A DNA stretch of 48,459 nt from Planctomycetota bacterium (GTDB taxonomy: Bacteria > Planctomycetota > Planctomycetia > Pirellulales > Pirellulaceae). Each line of letters begins with the position of its first letter. Within the stretch, counting starts at the first letter, position 1. Below the pieces are notes generated by a model, which was given only the letters and a program-made list of their open reading frames with translations, was not told where the DNA came from and ran no database searches. The position numbers and the translations under genes were made by a program. The stretch spans positions 1 to 48,459 of the forward strand of contig QWPJ01000247.1 in assembly GCA_003671195.1 (NCBI GenBank), written 5' to 3'. Positions 1-9,046 of this stretch are shown here, piece after piece.

Positions 1-1787
1 AACTCCGTATCGCTAACGATGTAGTACCAATCAGCAAACCTCGCATTGAGTTCCGCAACGCGCTTTTTAGCCGCCTCGTATCGGTCCTTACGAAGGTCGA
101 TTTTTCGTTGATTTTCCTTGTTGATCCGCTCTTTTTCGGCTTCGAGCCGCTCGGCCCATTCCTGATCGGTCAGTTCCTTGGCGGCTTCCTGCGCTGGTGG
201 ATCTGCTGCTAGCACATCCCCGAGCGGTGCCGGTGCCGGTGCTGGTGTTGGTGTTGGTGCCGGTGCCGGATCCTGCAACGAAACGAACTTGGTCACCGAG
301 TCGATCCTGCGCCCCGAAGCTTTATTCTCAGGGTTGCCGGGCTCGGTCGGTGCTATAGGCTCGGCCGGTGCCGCAGGCTCAGTCGGTGCTGCAGGTTCAG
401 TCGGTGTCGCAGGTTCAGTCGGTGGAGCGGGCTCCGTCGGTTTGGCGGGATCGGCAGGCTCGGTTGCTTCAGGGGCAGGCACCGAAGGCATAGGCTCTTG
501 GATGGGGGGCTTGGGGGCCAAGGCTGCTTTTTTGGCCGCCTCGAGCGCCTTGAGCTCCTCGACGGTTTCTGGGACGCGATCGAGCTCGGGTTGCGGGAAT
601 TTCGACTCGTCGATCCGAGTCGTGACCATCAAGAATCGGTTGAGCGAAACTTTCTTTTGACCCTCTTCGGTCGATTCCTCGGACTCTGTGGGTTCGAAAC
701 TAGCACCGGCACCTTTCCCGAATCGGAGCAGGTATTGAACGCCGTCCTTGAGTGTGACTTGAAGATCGCCATTCATGGAGAAAATCTCGTAGCCGTTTCC
801 TGTGGTTCCTTTTTGTGCGAAAAAGCCGCGTCGCTGCAGAGCCAGTTTGGTTTCGTCGCCGAGTTGCTCGACCTTGAGGTCAGCAGCAACACCCGTGGGC
901 TTTCTGGAAACATTGACGATGCGCAGATTATCCAGCGCGCTTTTCATTTCGTTGAGCTTCGTGGAATTGAGTTCCTCGCTAACATCGAGAAGTCTCGGAG
1001 CAGGCTTACCCTCTTGGTAAACGGTCATCGACGTCGGATTCCACTTCGCTTCGCGGACGTTGTAAGTGATATCGGCATCGTAGTTAGGGACGAACTCGAG
1101 GGTGTTCTGATTGGTCGGCAGGAGCGAGTAGTTGCGTATGCCTAAGGTCTCGATGTCGTTGGCGCTGAGTTTGAGCAGATCCGATTCGATCCATTGTTTG
1201 AAGTCGGTGCTCAACGGAGCGGTGTTGACTTCCGCGACGTAGATCACGTCTTCGGAGGGGATACGAACGAACCGCTTTTTGGGGTCTTGCGCATCCTCTT
1301 TTCCGATGATGAGGTCAACGAGCGAATCCCCTTTGGTGTTGCGGAATTGGACCAGCATCCCGACCCCTTCGCCCCCTTCGGACTCCTTCTTCTTATCGGG
1401 TTCGAGAACACCGAAGAGTTTTTGGTCGTCCCGTTTCTCGCTTGCGACATTGAGCACCTTGAGGCCGACGAAAAGATTCGCAGCTTCGCTCATTTGCTTG
1501 TTGGCGTCGGCGGGATAACTTTCGTTCGATGGGATGGTCCAAACGCCGTTGCGGTTGTCCTTGGCGACCTCAAACTCTTGGTACTGCTCCGAGTCGGTAT
1601 CGTACTTGAGGATCTTCAGCGAGGAGGCTTCGAGAGGATCGGTGAACTTCTCAAAAAGGACTTGGTTGACCCTCGCCGTAGCGTTGGATTCCAAGGTAGT
1701 GAAATTACGCGTTGTCGTAGACCAAGCTAGCAAGGCAGTCACTGCAGCTGCTGCCGCGAAGATCCCAGTTTTTGCCGATTCAGACAC
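1..1787 (-). CDS. DUF4340 domain protein (partial, C-terminus outside window)
   Basis: The frame is open from a GTG at 1787 to the window edge (about 595 codons). An in-frame TGA lies two codons upstream, and GGAGAG stands 7 nt before the GTG, so the start is well fixed. Residues 6-21 form an Ala-rich membrane anchor. The next 250 or so residues fit the DUF4340 pattern: a FEKFTDP opening, a WTIPSNESYPADAN segment, and a stretch on loss of ligand-type residues ending in a GVLEPD turn. A Pro/Thr/Glu repeat follows (340-447), then a charged Glu/Arg/Lys-rich segment that may be a coiled coil. In this family the gene usually sits beside GldG-like ABC components, as here, where it lies 65 bp downstream of the permease gene. 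The exact role is unknown; an extracytoplasmic accessory of the ABC machine is an inference. Confidence 0.85.
   Translation of the reverse strand, partial: MSESAKTGIFAAAAAVTALLAWSTTTRNFTTLESNATARVNQVLFEKFTDPLEASSLKILKYDTDSEQYQEFEVAKDNRNGVWTIPSNESYPADANKQMSEAANLFVGLKVLNVASEKRDDQKLFGVLEPDKKKESEGGEGVGMLVQFRNTKGDSLVDLIIGKEDAQDPKKRFVRIPSEDVIYVAEVNTAPLSTDFKQWIESDLLKLSANDIETLGIRNYSLLPTNQNTLEFVPNYDADITYNVREAKWNPTSMTVYQEGKPAPRLLDVSEELNSTKLNEMKSALDNLRIVNVSRKPTGVAADLKVEQLGDETKLALQRRGFFAQKGTTGNGYEIFSMNGDLQVTLKDGVQYLLRFGKGAGASFEPTESEESTEEGQKKVSLNRFLMVTTRIDESKFPQPELDRVPETVEELKALEAAKKAALAPKPPIQEPMPSVPAPEATEPADPAKPTEPAPPTEPATPTEPAAPTEPAAPAEPIAPTEPGNPENKASGRRIDSVTKFVSLQDPAPAPTPTPAPAPAPLGDVLAADPPAQEAAKELTDQEWAERLEAEKERINKENQRKIDLRKDRYEAAKKRVAELNARFADWYYIVSDTE
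340..447 (-). repeat. Six 18-bp units encoding an A-x-P-T-E-P hexapeptide repeat
   Basis: Six imperfect 18-nt units lie in frame inside the DUF4340 gene. On the minus strand they encode variants of A-x-P-T-E-P (one unit reads PAEP). The result is a stiff, acidic Pro-rich linker between the DUF4340 domain and the charged C-terminal part. In-frame period-18 repeats are expected to change copy number by slippage without breaking the frame. The same repeat creates a Gly/Ala/Val-rich shadow frame on the plus strand. Confidence 0.85.
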
Positions 1788-1852
1788 TGCTCAGCTCTCC
1801 GTAGATGGATTCGATCGATTGGTTCAGTTTGCGTTCTCGTGGGCCAAAAAGG

Positions 1853-4720
1853 CTAACGTAAACGGGTTTTCGAAATACCTTCGCGTTCCCTTAGGCGTCG
1901 CGAAACCCAGACGACGACTCCGACGATCAGCGGTGGAATCGCTGGTAGGAACACCGCCAAGGTCTTGTAGTCGTTTTGCGTTTTACGGATGGCATCGTCG
2001 GTATTGCGGCGTGCCTCTCGGATATTGCGATCGCGTTCGCGGCGCAGTTTCTCGTCCTCAACTTCGAGCTTGCGAGCCAACTGGGCTTCCTTCATCTGGT
2101 ACTCGGTGATGCGTTGGATGAGCTCTTGTTGCTTCGAAACATCGATGGCACCTTCGGACTGCAACTTATCGACCGCCTCTTTGAATTGACGCTTAGCCTT
2201 GGTGCTGGCGTCTTCGAGTTCGGCCTTTTTGGTGTTGTAGCCTTCGTTTGCTGCTCGCTGCAGTTCGGCTTCCTCACGTTTTTGCTCATCGGCACGGGCT
2301 TCGACCAATTTCAGGGTGCTGTAGGTCGGGATATGGCGTCGAATCGCAGGGTACTTGGTTTCACCGCACAAGACATCGATCACATTGAGGACGAAGGTAA
2401 TGTTTTGGAATTGGAATTCGACGGCTTCGAGTTGCGAAGGGTTCTTGCGGATATCGACGAAAACGCCTGACATGCAGTCAAGATCCGACACATAAACGAC
2501 CTTAAGGGGCTTTGCAGCCGTGGCATTGGTTTCCCCTTCGATCGCCGCGGGTACTTTCGATTCAATCAATGCAGCGATGGTTTGCACACCGAGCGTTTTA
2601 CCTCGGCGGTTGCGGATCTCGGTGCTCCGATCGAGTGTGGTCCGTTGCATGCTTCGAAGCTCGCTGATGGGCATGGTACCGGCGACATCGCCAGTCGATA
2701 CCAACGGAGTGAATTCATTCTTGGCCCCGTTTTTAGGTTTGATCGTTCCTGCAAATAGGAACATCAACTCCTTGAGTCCCTTGGTGATTTCGCTTTCCTG
2801 ATTGAATGCATCGGCTCCTCCAGGAGCTTCCTGACGCACGAAGATCCACAGGTCGTTCGACTGCTGCATCGATTCGAGAATCGGATAAGGGTTGTACTGT
2901 TGCCAAGCCATATCCGGAGCGACAAATCCCATAGGACTAGGCTGTCCGGGCACATCGACTTCCAAAAGGTCCCAAAGCGACTGAATCGGACCCTTCGGGG
3001 GTGGTGCTCCTCCACCGCCGAACATTCCACCACCGGCTGCGGGTCTTGGATCCCCAGTCCCAGGGATCGACGGGTTGATCGCTGATTGCGGGTCTTCGAA
3101 AATCGCCGTTGGCAATCCAGACCTTACCGCCGCGATGAAGTTGTTGAGCTCCTCGGGTCCCAGCGAAGACGGTTGCACGGCCAGTATTGCGTCGAGTCGT
3201 TCGACATCGATCGGCGATGCTGGATTGACATCGATGAGTTCGAATTCTTTGCCGAGCTCTTCGACGATCGGTTCTTGTGGGGTTTGTTGGAAGGATCGCA
3301 TGTCGACCCCACCCATCATGTTGGCTTCGGTCTTGAGGATCCCAAGCTTCTTTCGGGCAGGTTTGGCAACGGTCGTCAGAGATCTTGCCAGCTCGTATTC
3401 CACAGGGATTCCTGGCTCGAAGAACGGGATGACGATCTTTTGGAGCCCACTGCGGAACGCTGCACCGAGCATAATCGGTTGGTCGGCGATGGCGCCCCGT
3501 TCGCGTACACGCACGATTTGTGGGGTGATTCCATACTGTTGCTCAGCTTGTTTTTCCTCTTCGCTCGAAGGGGAAATCGAATCGTAGATGCGAACTTGCA
3601 TCGGCACCCCGGCACCCTTGGCCGTCGATTCGAACTCTTTGAGCAGGCTGATCAGTTCGTATTTCGTTTTTGCGTAAGCCTCAGGGACATCGGAAGAAAT
3701 GTACGCATCGACGACCACATCGCGGTCCTTACCCATCCCACGGATCAACCCGGTCGTGACGTCCGAGAGCGAACTGACCTTCAGTTCTGTCGCATCGTAA
3801 CGCTTATCTTTGTTTCGGAAGAAAACACTTGCGCCCAATACAATCGCAGCCAGGCACACAGCTCGCAGAATGTAGTGCGCGAGCTTTTCATTGCCGTTTT
3901 TGCCGCTGCTCCAGTGCCGTTTGCCGATCAGGATCATGCACAAGTAGAGACCCAGGACGGTCAACAGAAGGTAATAGCCAACGCCTGAGAGGCTGATGAC
4001 CCCCCGTCCAAAATCATCGAATCGCTCCGACAGACTGAACGCCTTGATCTCACGTGAGAACTCTCTCCCGAAGACCGCATCGGCGCTGGCAGCGAACGCC
4101 AGGGGAGCATTGAAGAGCGCTCCGAGGATGAACCCGACGGTCAAGTTATTCGTCAGGAACGAGGCGACCATACCGATCGCGATCATCGCCAATCCGATCA
4201 GCCAGTACCCGAGATAATTGCAGAAAAATAGACCGGTATCGACTTCCCCGAGCGTCAGCGCCGCCAAAACGACGAACGTTGAAAGTTGCGAGAACAGAAG
4301 GGATACCGAGTAAATGGCCGCAGCAGCCGAATACTTACCGATCACGATATCGAAGTCGGTCGCAGGGAGCGTCAGGAGCAGCTCATCGGTCCCCTGCCGG
4401 CGTTCATCGGCCCAGATGCTCATCGTGATGGCCGGGATGAAAAAGAGCATGATGTACGTAAACCACTTGTTGAGCTGGCTTAAGGTCCCTAGGTTCGAGT
4501 TGAAAAACTCGTAGGGCCAGAATGCGGCCATGCTCGTGAGCAAAACGAACAGGCACAGGAAGACATAGCCAGTCGGGTTGGCAAAGTAGCCGTAAAAGTT
4601 GCGTTTCAGGACCGCATAGGCCACGGGCCTTTGACGAGCCATGAGCAAGATGATTCCGAGCAAGACACCCACGGAGATGATGTCGAGCAAGAGCAATCGA
4701 AGCAGAGCACTTGCAATCAC
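1853..4720 (-). CDS. ABC permease fused to GldG-like domain (GldF-GldG type)
   Basis: 955 residues. The start is GTG at 4720 with AAGGA about 9 nt upstream. Residues 1-300 hold about seven hydrophobic helices with the ABC-2 permease hallmark SIWADERRQGTDELLLTLP (GldF-like). Residues 310-830 resemble the GldG/ABC_transp_aux extracytoplasmic domain: DAYISSDVPEAY, a YDSISPSSEEEKQAEQQYG stretch and a LAVQPSSLGPEELN segment. A Gly/Pro-rich loop sits near residue 560. Residues 835-915 are highly charged and probably coiled coil, and a final helix plus an RRLRERE tail lies near residues 920-945. In Bacteroidetes GldF and GldG are separate proteins that work with the ATPase GldA; here both are in one chain. 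The ATPase gene lies 130 bp upstream and the DUF4340 gene 65 bp downstream. The substrate is unknown. Confidence 0.88.
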   Translation of the reverse strand: MIASALLRLLLLDIISVGVLLGIILLMARQRPVAYAVLKRNFYGYFANPTGYVFLCLFVLLTSMAAFWPYEFFNSNLGTLSQLNKWFTYIMLFFIPAITMSIWADERRQGTDELLLTLPATDFDIVIGKYSAAAAIYSVSLLFSQLSTFVVLAALTLGEVDTGLFFCNYLGYWLIGLAMIAIGMVASFLTNNLTVGFILGALFNAPLAFAASADAVFGREFSREIKAFSLSERFDDFGRGVISLSGVGYYLLLTVLGLYLCMILIGKRHWSSGKNGNEKLAHYILRAVCLAAIVLGASVFFRNKDKRYDATELKVSSLSDVTTGLIRGMGKDRDVVVDAYISSDVPEAYAKTKYELISLLKEFESTAKGAGVPMQVRIYDSISPSSEEEKQAEQQYGITPQIVRVRERGAIADQPIMLGAAFRSGLQKIVIPFFEPGIPVEYELARSLTTVAKPARKKLGILKTEANMMGGVDMRSFQQTPQEPIVEELGKEFELIDVNPASPIDVERLDAILAVQPSSLGPEELNNFIAAVRSGLPTAIFEDPQSAINPSIPGTGDPRPAAGGGMFGGGGAPPPKGPIQSLWDLLEVDVPGQPSPMGFVAPDMAWQQYNPYPILESMQQSNDLWIFVRQEAPGGADAFNQESEITKGLKELMFLFAGTIKPKNGAKNEFTPLVSTGDVAGTMPISELRSMQRTTLDRSTEIRNRRGKTLGVQTIAALIESKVPAAIEGETNATAAKPLKVVYVSDLDCMSGVFVDIRKNPSQLEAVEFQFQNITFVLNVIDVLCGETKYPAIRRHIPTYSTLKLVEARADEQKREEAELQRAANEGYNTKKAELEDASTKAKRQFKEAVDKLQSEGAIDVSKQQELIQRITEYQMKEAQLARKLEVEDEKLRRERDRNIREARRNTDDAIRKTQNDYKTLAVFLPAIPPLIVGVVVWVSRRLREREGISKTRLR

Positions 4721-4850
4721 TTTCGAATATCCTTCTTCAAACCTAAATGGAACGTTGGACGGAAACGGAAAAGCACCGAGAACCTCGGCTCGAAGAGCGT
4801 TCGAGGGACTCCGAATGTGGAACGCAAATGGGCGTTCATCAGGTAGACCA

Positions 4851-5594
4851 TCAGGCAGCCGCGCCGGTGAGCTTGTGAAACGCGTCGGTCAAGTCCCCAC
4901 GCACTTTCTTGAGGTCCTCGACCGAGCCTTCGAAAACCTTGCGGCCTTCGTTGATCATGATCACGCGACTTGCCATCGCCTCGACTTCTTGGAGAATGTG
5001 GGTCGAGAGCAAAATTGTCTTGGTTTCCCCAAGCTTACGCATCGTATTTCGCACTTCGCGAATCTGATTCGGATCGAGACCTGCAGTCGGCTCGTCCAAA
5101 ATCAGAACGTCGGGCTCGTGCAACAGAGCCTGAGCCATCCCGACTCGCTGACGAAAACCTTTGGAGAGCTTGCTGATCGCCTTGTGCAATACCGATTTCA
5201 AATCGCACATCTCGACGACCGCCTCGATCCTGGAGGCTTTGTAACCTTTTTCCATGCCTCGGGCATCGCCGAAAAAACTCAGCAAAGCATGGGGGGTCAT
5301 GTCCGGGTAGAGCGGACCATTCTCAGGGAGATAGCCCAGATGTTTTGAGCCCGCGATTCGGTCCGAAAACATATCATGACCGGCGATCTTCGCAGAGCCT
5401 TCGCTCGGCGAAAGGTACCCGGTGAGCATCTTCATCGTGGTGCTTTTGCCGGCACCATTGGGGCCAAGAAAAGCGACCAGTTCGCCGCGGTTGACCTTGA
5501 AAGAAATCTCTCGAGCGGCTGCAAAGGGCCCGTAAAACTTCGACAATCCCACCGCTTCGATCATCGATTGTGTGTTCGCAGCTTTGTCACCCAT
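4851..5594 (-). CDS. ABC transporter ATP-binding protein, GldA-like
   Basis: 247 residues. It has a Walker A motif GPNGAGKST (residues 44-52), a Q-loop region reading GYLPENGPLYPDMT that is typical of the GldA/CcmA branch, a signature LSKGFRQRVGMAQAL near residues 143-157, a Walker B VLILDEPTAGLDP, and an H-loop STHILQEVEAM. It should hydrolyse ATP in the cytoplasm to drive the fused permease/GldG protein encoded next. The start at 5594 lacks a strong Shine-Dalgarno sequence; a second Met at codon 11 (5564) is a possible alternative. The 193 bp upstream hold a perfect 8-bp-arm palindrome (5706-5722) that may be a control site. First gene of a three-gene minus-strand cassette. Confidence 0.93.
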   Translation of the reverse strand: MGDKAANTQSMIEAVGLSKFYGPFAAAREISFKVNRGELVAFLGPNGAGKSTTMKMLTGYLSPSEGSAKIAGHDMFSDRIAGSKHLGYLPENGPLYPDMTPHALLSFFGDARGMEKGYKASRIEAVVEMCDLKSVLHKAISKLSKGFRQRVGMAQALLHEPDVLILDEPTAGLDPNQIREVRNTMRKLGETKTILLSTHILQEVEAMASRVIMINEGRKVFEGSVEDLKKVRGDLTDAFHKLTGAAA

Positions 5595-5705
5595 CGTCCG
5601 TTACTCTTCTTGGTAAGTTGCTGGTAGTAAGTGGCAGTTGAAGGAACCGGAAATTCCAAACGGCCCACACTCCGGTACGGAGCAAGAACCGGTCGGCGAG
5701 TATAA

Positions 5706-5722
5706 CGAAATTTAAAATTTCG
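5706..5722. promoter_or_regulatory. Perfect AT-rich palindrome upstream of the ABC cassette
   Basis: CGAAATTT-A-AAATTTCG is a perfect inverted repeat with 8-bp arms and a single central base. It lies 112 bp upstream of the ABC ATPase start, in the gap after comF. A short direct repeat TACGTC x2 follows at about 5727-5740. The symmetry and AT-richness within a GC-rich region suit a dimeric regulator site. No factor can be named. Confidence 0.4.
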
Positions 5723-5787
5723 TCAGTACGTCCAATACGTCTAGCTTGGAGTCCAGGTTCGGTGACTGACGGAAAACACCACGAAAA

Positions 5788-6621
5788 TCAATGGATTTTG
5801 CGGCGAAGTGCCTCATTGTCCCCCCGGGGGGATTCCCGGGTATTTTGACCGAAAGTCAAGGGAACGGCGGCCTGATCGCCCGATTGGATTCTCGCAGGGG
5901 CTTTCGAGGCGTTGATGCCCCGGGCAAAGACCACCGCATCGACCTGCCGAGCCCCGGCTCGGCGCAGGACCCGGGCGGCCTCCTGCAACGTCGCTCCCGA
6001 AGTCATCACGTCGTCGATCAAAAGAAAACTTCGGTACCTGACCGTATCGACCTTGGGCACCTCAAAGGCACCCACAAGATTCTCTCGCCGCTCGCTGATC
6101 GTCTTCATCCCCTGCTTCTGCGTCCAGCGTCCGCGTCGAAGCAGCGTTTCGCGCACAGGCAACCCCGTAACCCTGGCCAAGCGTTCGCCGAGCGTCGATG
6201 CTTGATTGTACCGCTGTGCCATTCGCCTGACCCAATGCTGAGGGATCGGCACAATGGCGTCGTAAACCAACGGATTGAAAGTCTCGTCGGCCATGATCCA
6301 TTGCGAGAGCAAGTCACCGATGCTCTGGGTGAGCGACTCGCAATGGGACTCTTTCATCAAACGCACCGCCTTGGCAGCCACCGAATCGTAAACGGTATAC
6401 GACCAAGCCCTGCCAAACTCCCACCGCTGGTCCTTGCAAAATGCACACCCCCCGTCCTGGCGTAAAGGAGCCCCGCACCGCCTGCAGCCGCCGTAAATAG
6501 GCTCGAGCTGCTCCTGGCACCGGTTGCATAGCGAGGCGGATTGCTCCTGGATAACCAACCGTCGACACAGCAGACAAGACCTTGGAAATAGCAAATCCAG
6601 AAACTGCCGCCATCCTTGCAT
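5788..6621 (-). CDS. ComF family phosphoribosyltransferase-like protein
   Basis: 277 residues. The start is ATG at 6621 with a strong GGGAGGGAG 7 nt upstream. The N-terminal 70 residues carry four CxxC pairs (CLLC, CNRC, CRRC, CAFC), the zinc-ribbon part of ComF proteins. The C-terminal half is a type I phosphoribosyltransferase fold with the PRPP loop SFLLIDDVMTSGATLQEA and the upstream segment DAIVPIPQHWVRRMAQRYNQ. ComF proteins act in the cytoplasm and are linked to DNA uptake or recombination (ComFC, GntX); no phosphoribosyl acceptor is established for most. About 40 extra residues follow the PRT domain. It lies 57 bp after the quinone oxidoreductase gene on the same strand, so co-transcription is possible, though no functional link is obvious. 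Confidence 0.9.
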   Translation of the reverse strand: MQGWRQFLDLLFPRSCLLCRRLVIQEQSASLCNRCQEQLEPIYGGCRRCGAPLRQDGGCAFCKDQRWEFGRAWSYTVYDSVAAKAVRLMKESHCESLTQSIGDLLSQWIMADETFNPLVYDAIVPIPQHWVRRMAQRYNQASTLGERLARVTGLPVRETLLRRGRWTQKQGMKTISERRENLVGAFEVPKVDTVRYRSFLLIDDVMTSGATLQEAARVLRRAGARQVDAVVFARGINASKAPARIQSGDQAAVPLTFGQNTRESPRGDNEALRRKIH

Positions 6622-6678
6622 GCGCTGTCTCCCTCCCTAGATGAATCTTGCTCTAAATCCCCGCATCAAGTTCCCGCA

Positions 6679-7689
6679 TCAAGTGCCCGTGGGATGCTCG
6701 ATCTGAAGCACGATTTTGCCCTGCAAAACCCCTGATTTGCTGATCGTATTGGACTCCTGGAGTCGGTGGGCTTGTGCGGCCTGATCGAGGGGCAAAATCC
6801 GATCGATCTGCGCTCGGAGCTTCCCGGTCTGCATCCAGTGATTGATGTCCTCGGCCGCCTGGCGCTGAACCTCCGGGGATGCATTGAACATCGCAAATCC
6901 CAACACCGAACAGCCTTTGACATAGAACGGACCGACCGGGAATTCCGGCCTCGCATCGCGACCGGCCATGACGACCATCCGACCGTTAGGGGCCATGGCT
7001 CGTACACCTAAATCAAAATCGGGCTCGCGGAGCGTCTCCCAAAAGACGTCGACGCCTTGAGGAAATTCGCTGAGCAAAACCTCCGATAAGGATTCCTCGC
7101 GGTAGAGAATGACTCGATCGGCGCCAAGCTGCCTGCACCGCTCCGCTTTTTCCTCGCTGCCTGCGGTCGTGACGACCTTGGCCCCGACGGCCTTAGCCAT
7201 CTGCAAGACCATCGCCCCGACTCCACCGGTCCCGCCTCGTACAAAAATCGTCTCGCCGGGCTTTAACCTTGCTCGGTCGAAAAGCCCTAAATGCGCCGTG
7301 ATTCCGACCAAAGCGTTGGCGGCAAGATCCTGATCGCTGAGCGAATCTGGCGAAGCATAAAGCCACACCGGATCGATGACGGCTTGCTCGGCAAACGTTC
7401 CTTGACGCCCCATCAAACCTTGATTGGAACCCCAGACGCGCTGGCCTACTCTCCAATCCCGCACATGCGCTCCGACCTGAACGATTCGGCCCGCAAAATC
7501 CGAGCCGATCACATAAGGGTTCGGCAGAGGCCAAAAATTAGCCCCGTTGCGAATATAGGTGTCGATCGGATTGACCGAGACGGCGTGAATTTCGACCAAG
7601 ACCGTATTGTTGTCTAACACCGGCGAAGGTATCTGGCCAACTTCAATGCACTCAGGGCCGCCCGTATTTCGAAAGTATGCCGCCTTCAT
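6679..7689 (-). CDS. NADPH:quinone oxidoreductase / MDR-family reductase
   Basis: 336 residues from ATG 7689, chosen because GAGG stands just upstream and MKAAYF is the usual family N-terminus; a GTG at 7707 would add six residues. The N-terminal GroES-like domain shows VSVNPIDTYIRNG and GSDFAGRIVQVG. The Rossmann domain has VRGGTGGVGAMVLQMAKAVGA (nucleotide loop) and then TTAGSEEKAERCRQLGAD, as in zeta-crystallin-like reductases. The catalytic-zinc ligands of alcohol dehydrogenases are absent, so a zinc-independent NADPH-dependent reduction of quinones or enones is expected. It starts only 24 bp after the KAS III-like gene, which suggests co-expression and perhaps action on a related acyl or ketone product. 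The pathway is inferred, not shown. Confidence 0.9.
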   Translation of the reverse strand: MKAAYFRNTGGPECIEVGQIPSPVLDNNTVLVEIHAVSVNPIDTYIRNGANFWPLPNPYVIGSDFAGRIVQVGAHVRDWRVGQRVWGSNQGLMGRQGTFAEQAVIDPVWLYASPDSLSDQDLAANALVGITAHLGLFDRARLKPGETIFVRGGTGGVGAMVLQMAKAVGAKVVTTAGSEEKAERCRQLGADRVILYREESLSEVLLSEFPQGVDVFWETLREPDFDLGVRAMAPNGRMVVMAGRDARPEFPVGPFYVKGCSVLGFAMFNASPEVQRQAAEDINHWMQTGKLRAQIDRILPLDQAAQAHRLQESNTISKSGVLQGKIVLQIEHPTGT

Positions 7690-7713
7690 CCAAGCCTCGT
7701 TGATCACTTCAAG

Positions 7714-8835
7714 TTACCGAACCAATCCCATTTCAGCCAAACCTGCTGATTCACCGGCATGCTCGACGCCGATCGAACCACCCAGCATGCCTATCATCAG
7801 AGAATTGACCCCCGATCCGATCCCGAGCAAAGCCCCCTTGCGAGATTCGTGCCAAGCTCCAGCCTCGATGGCTTGGCCTAACGCGATCGGCAAGGCCACC
7901 GAACCGGTATTGCCCCATTTGGAAAAAGTTGCAAAATCGTTTTCCGGAGCGAGCGAAAGCGTCTCTAAAATGCGACGACGATGCGTTGCTCCTACCTGAT
8001 GGCAAACGCTCTGCTGAATATCCGATCCAACCCACTGCAGCTCCTCGAGCAACCCGCTATAGGCTTCCTTGCCAGTGCTCAGCCCGGCTTCAAGGAGCAT
8101 CTCCGAATCGGTATTCATCGTCGGCAACATCGCCGAACCCGCTTGATCGGTATCGCTTTGGCATAACCCATGATGCTCGGTCCGAGCGATCGCAACGGCC
8201 CCGACAAAGTCGCTTCCGCGACCGGCAAATCTCTGCCGGTACCAACCGGTGTCGGCTAAGAGCCACGCACAACTTCCCGATCCGATCGTCAGGGAGGCAA
8301 ACGCGGGTTTGATCGACTGACGGGTCAGATCCCCATCCTGGACCAGTTGCTCGAGGGTCGCTCTGAGTAGCCCTCGCGAATCCTCGGTACCGACGACCAA
8401 GCCGGCGCGAATGCACCCCGATTCGATCAACTGGGCGATTTGCACCGCTCCGTTGAGCATCCCTAAGCAGGCATTGCTCACGTCGTAAACCCAAGATTTC
8501 GCGGGCAGCCCGAGCAGGTGATGAACGCGACAGGCCGTCGCCGGTTCGAGAAACTCCCGGCACACGCTCGCATGGATCAAACAACCTACATCGCTTGCAG
8601 ATAGCCCCGAAGCCCTGATCGCCATACGCCCACTGGCCACACTGCAATCGCTGAGCCTGACTCCCGGGCTCCAAATCCGACGACTCTGTATCCCGCTCAT
8701 CCCCTCGAGCCGACCCTCGGGGAGCCGCAAACGCTGGTACTGACTAGCCAGTTGCTGCTCGATCCACTCCGAGGTGATCTCCACCTCTGGGACCAAGTAG
8801 CCGATCGATGCTAGACAAACAGATTCAAAACGCAT
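7714..8835 (-). CDS. 3-oxoacyl-ACP synthase III family (FabH/OleA-like)
   Basis: 373 residues, thiolase fold. The catalytic Cys is C123 in SNACLGMLNGA, the His is H279 in CHQVGATHRRRI, and the Asn is N309 in KWGNTGSVALPIAL, so the Cys-His-Asn triad is complete. The His motif reads HQVG where FabH has HQAN, and a conserved SVCREFLEPATAC segment precedes the Cys. Both features lean toward the KAS III group annotated in planctomycetes and OleA-like condensing enzymes rather than the housekeeping FabH. It would condense acyl thioesters in the cytoplasm. No oleB, oleC or oleD gene is adjacent; the only close partner is the quinone-reductase-like gene 24 bp downstream. The start has no clear Shine-Dalgarno sequence but matches the family N-terminus. 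Confidence 0.88.
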   Translation of the reverse strand: MRFESVCLASIGYLVPEVEITSEWIEQQLASQYQRLRLPEGRLEGMSGIQSRRIWSPGVRLSDCSVASGRMAIRASGLSASDVGCLIHASVCREFLEPATACRVHHLLGLPAKSWVYDVSNACLGMLNGAVQIAQLIESGCIRAGLVVGTEDSRGLLRATLEQLVQDGDLTRQSIKPAFASLTIGSGSCAWLLADTGWYRQRFAGRGSDFVGAVAIARTEHHGLCQSDTDQAGSAMLPTMNTDSEMLLEAGLSTGKEAYSGLLEELQWVGSDIQQSVCHQVGATHRRRILETLSLAPENDFATFSKWGNTGSVALPIALGQAIEAGAWHESRKGALLGIGSGVNSLMIGMLGGSIGVEHAGESAGLAEMGLVR

Positions 8836-9046
8836 GGATTAGAGCCCAACAGACCCGCAAGCAGTGGAAGCCGATTCCAGGGTCAACTACGCCCCGGCGG
8901 CGATTTTGGAGTATCCTTCGCGATACCCGTACTCGATCATCGAGAGTATACCGTGAAACGTGGCGTCGGGTGATGATGTGGTTCGAAAAGAAGGCAATCC
9001 CCCGTCAAACAAGCGATCATGAGACTGATCCGTTATCCCGTTTTTT

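Noticed and set aside
178..660. Plus-strand Gly/Ala/Val-rich open frame
   Set aside because: It is the reverse of the Pro/Thr/Glu repeat in the DUF4340 gene, which has a good start, ribosome site and family match.
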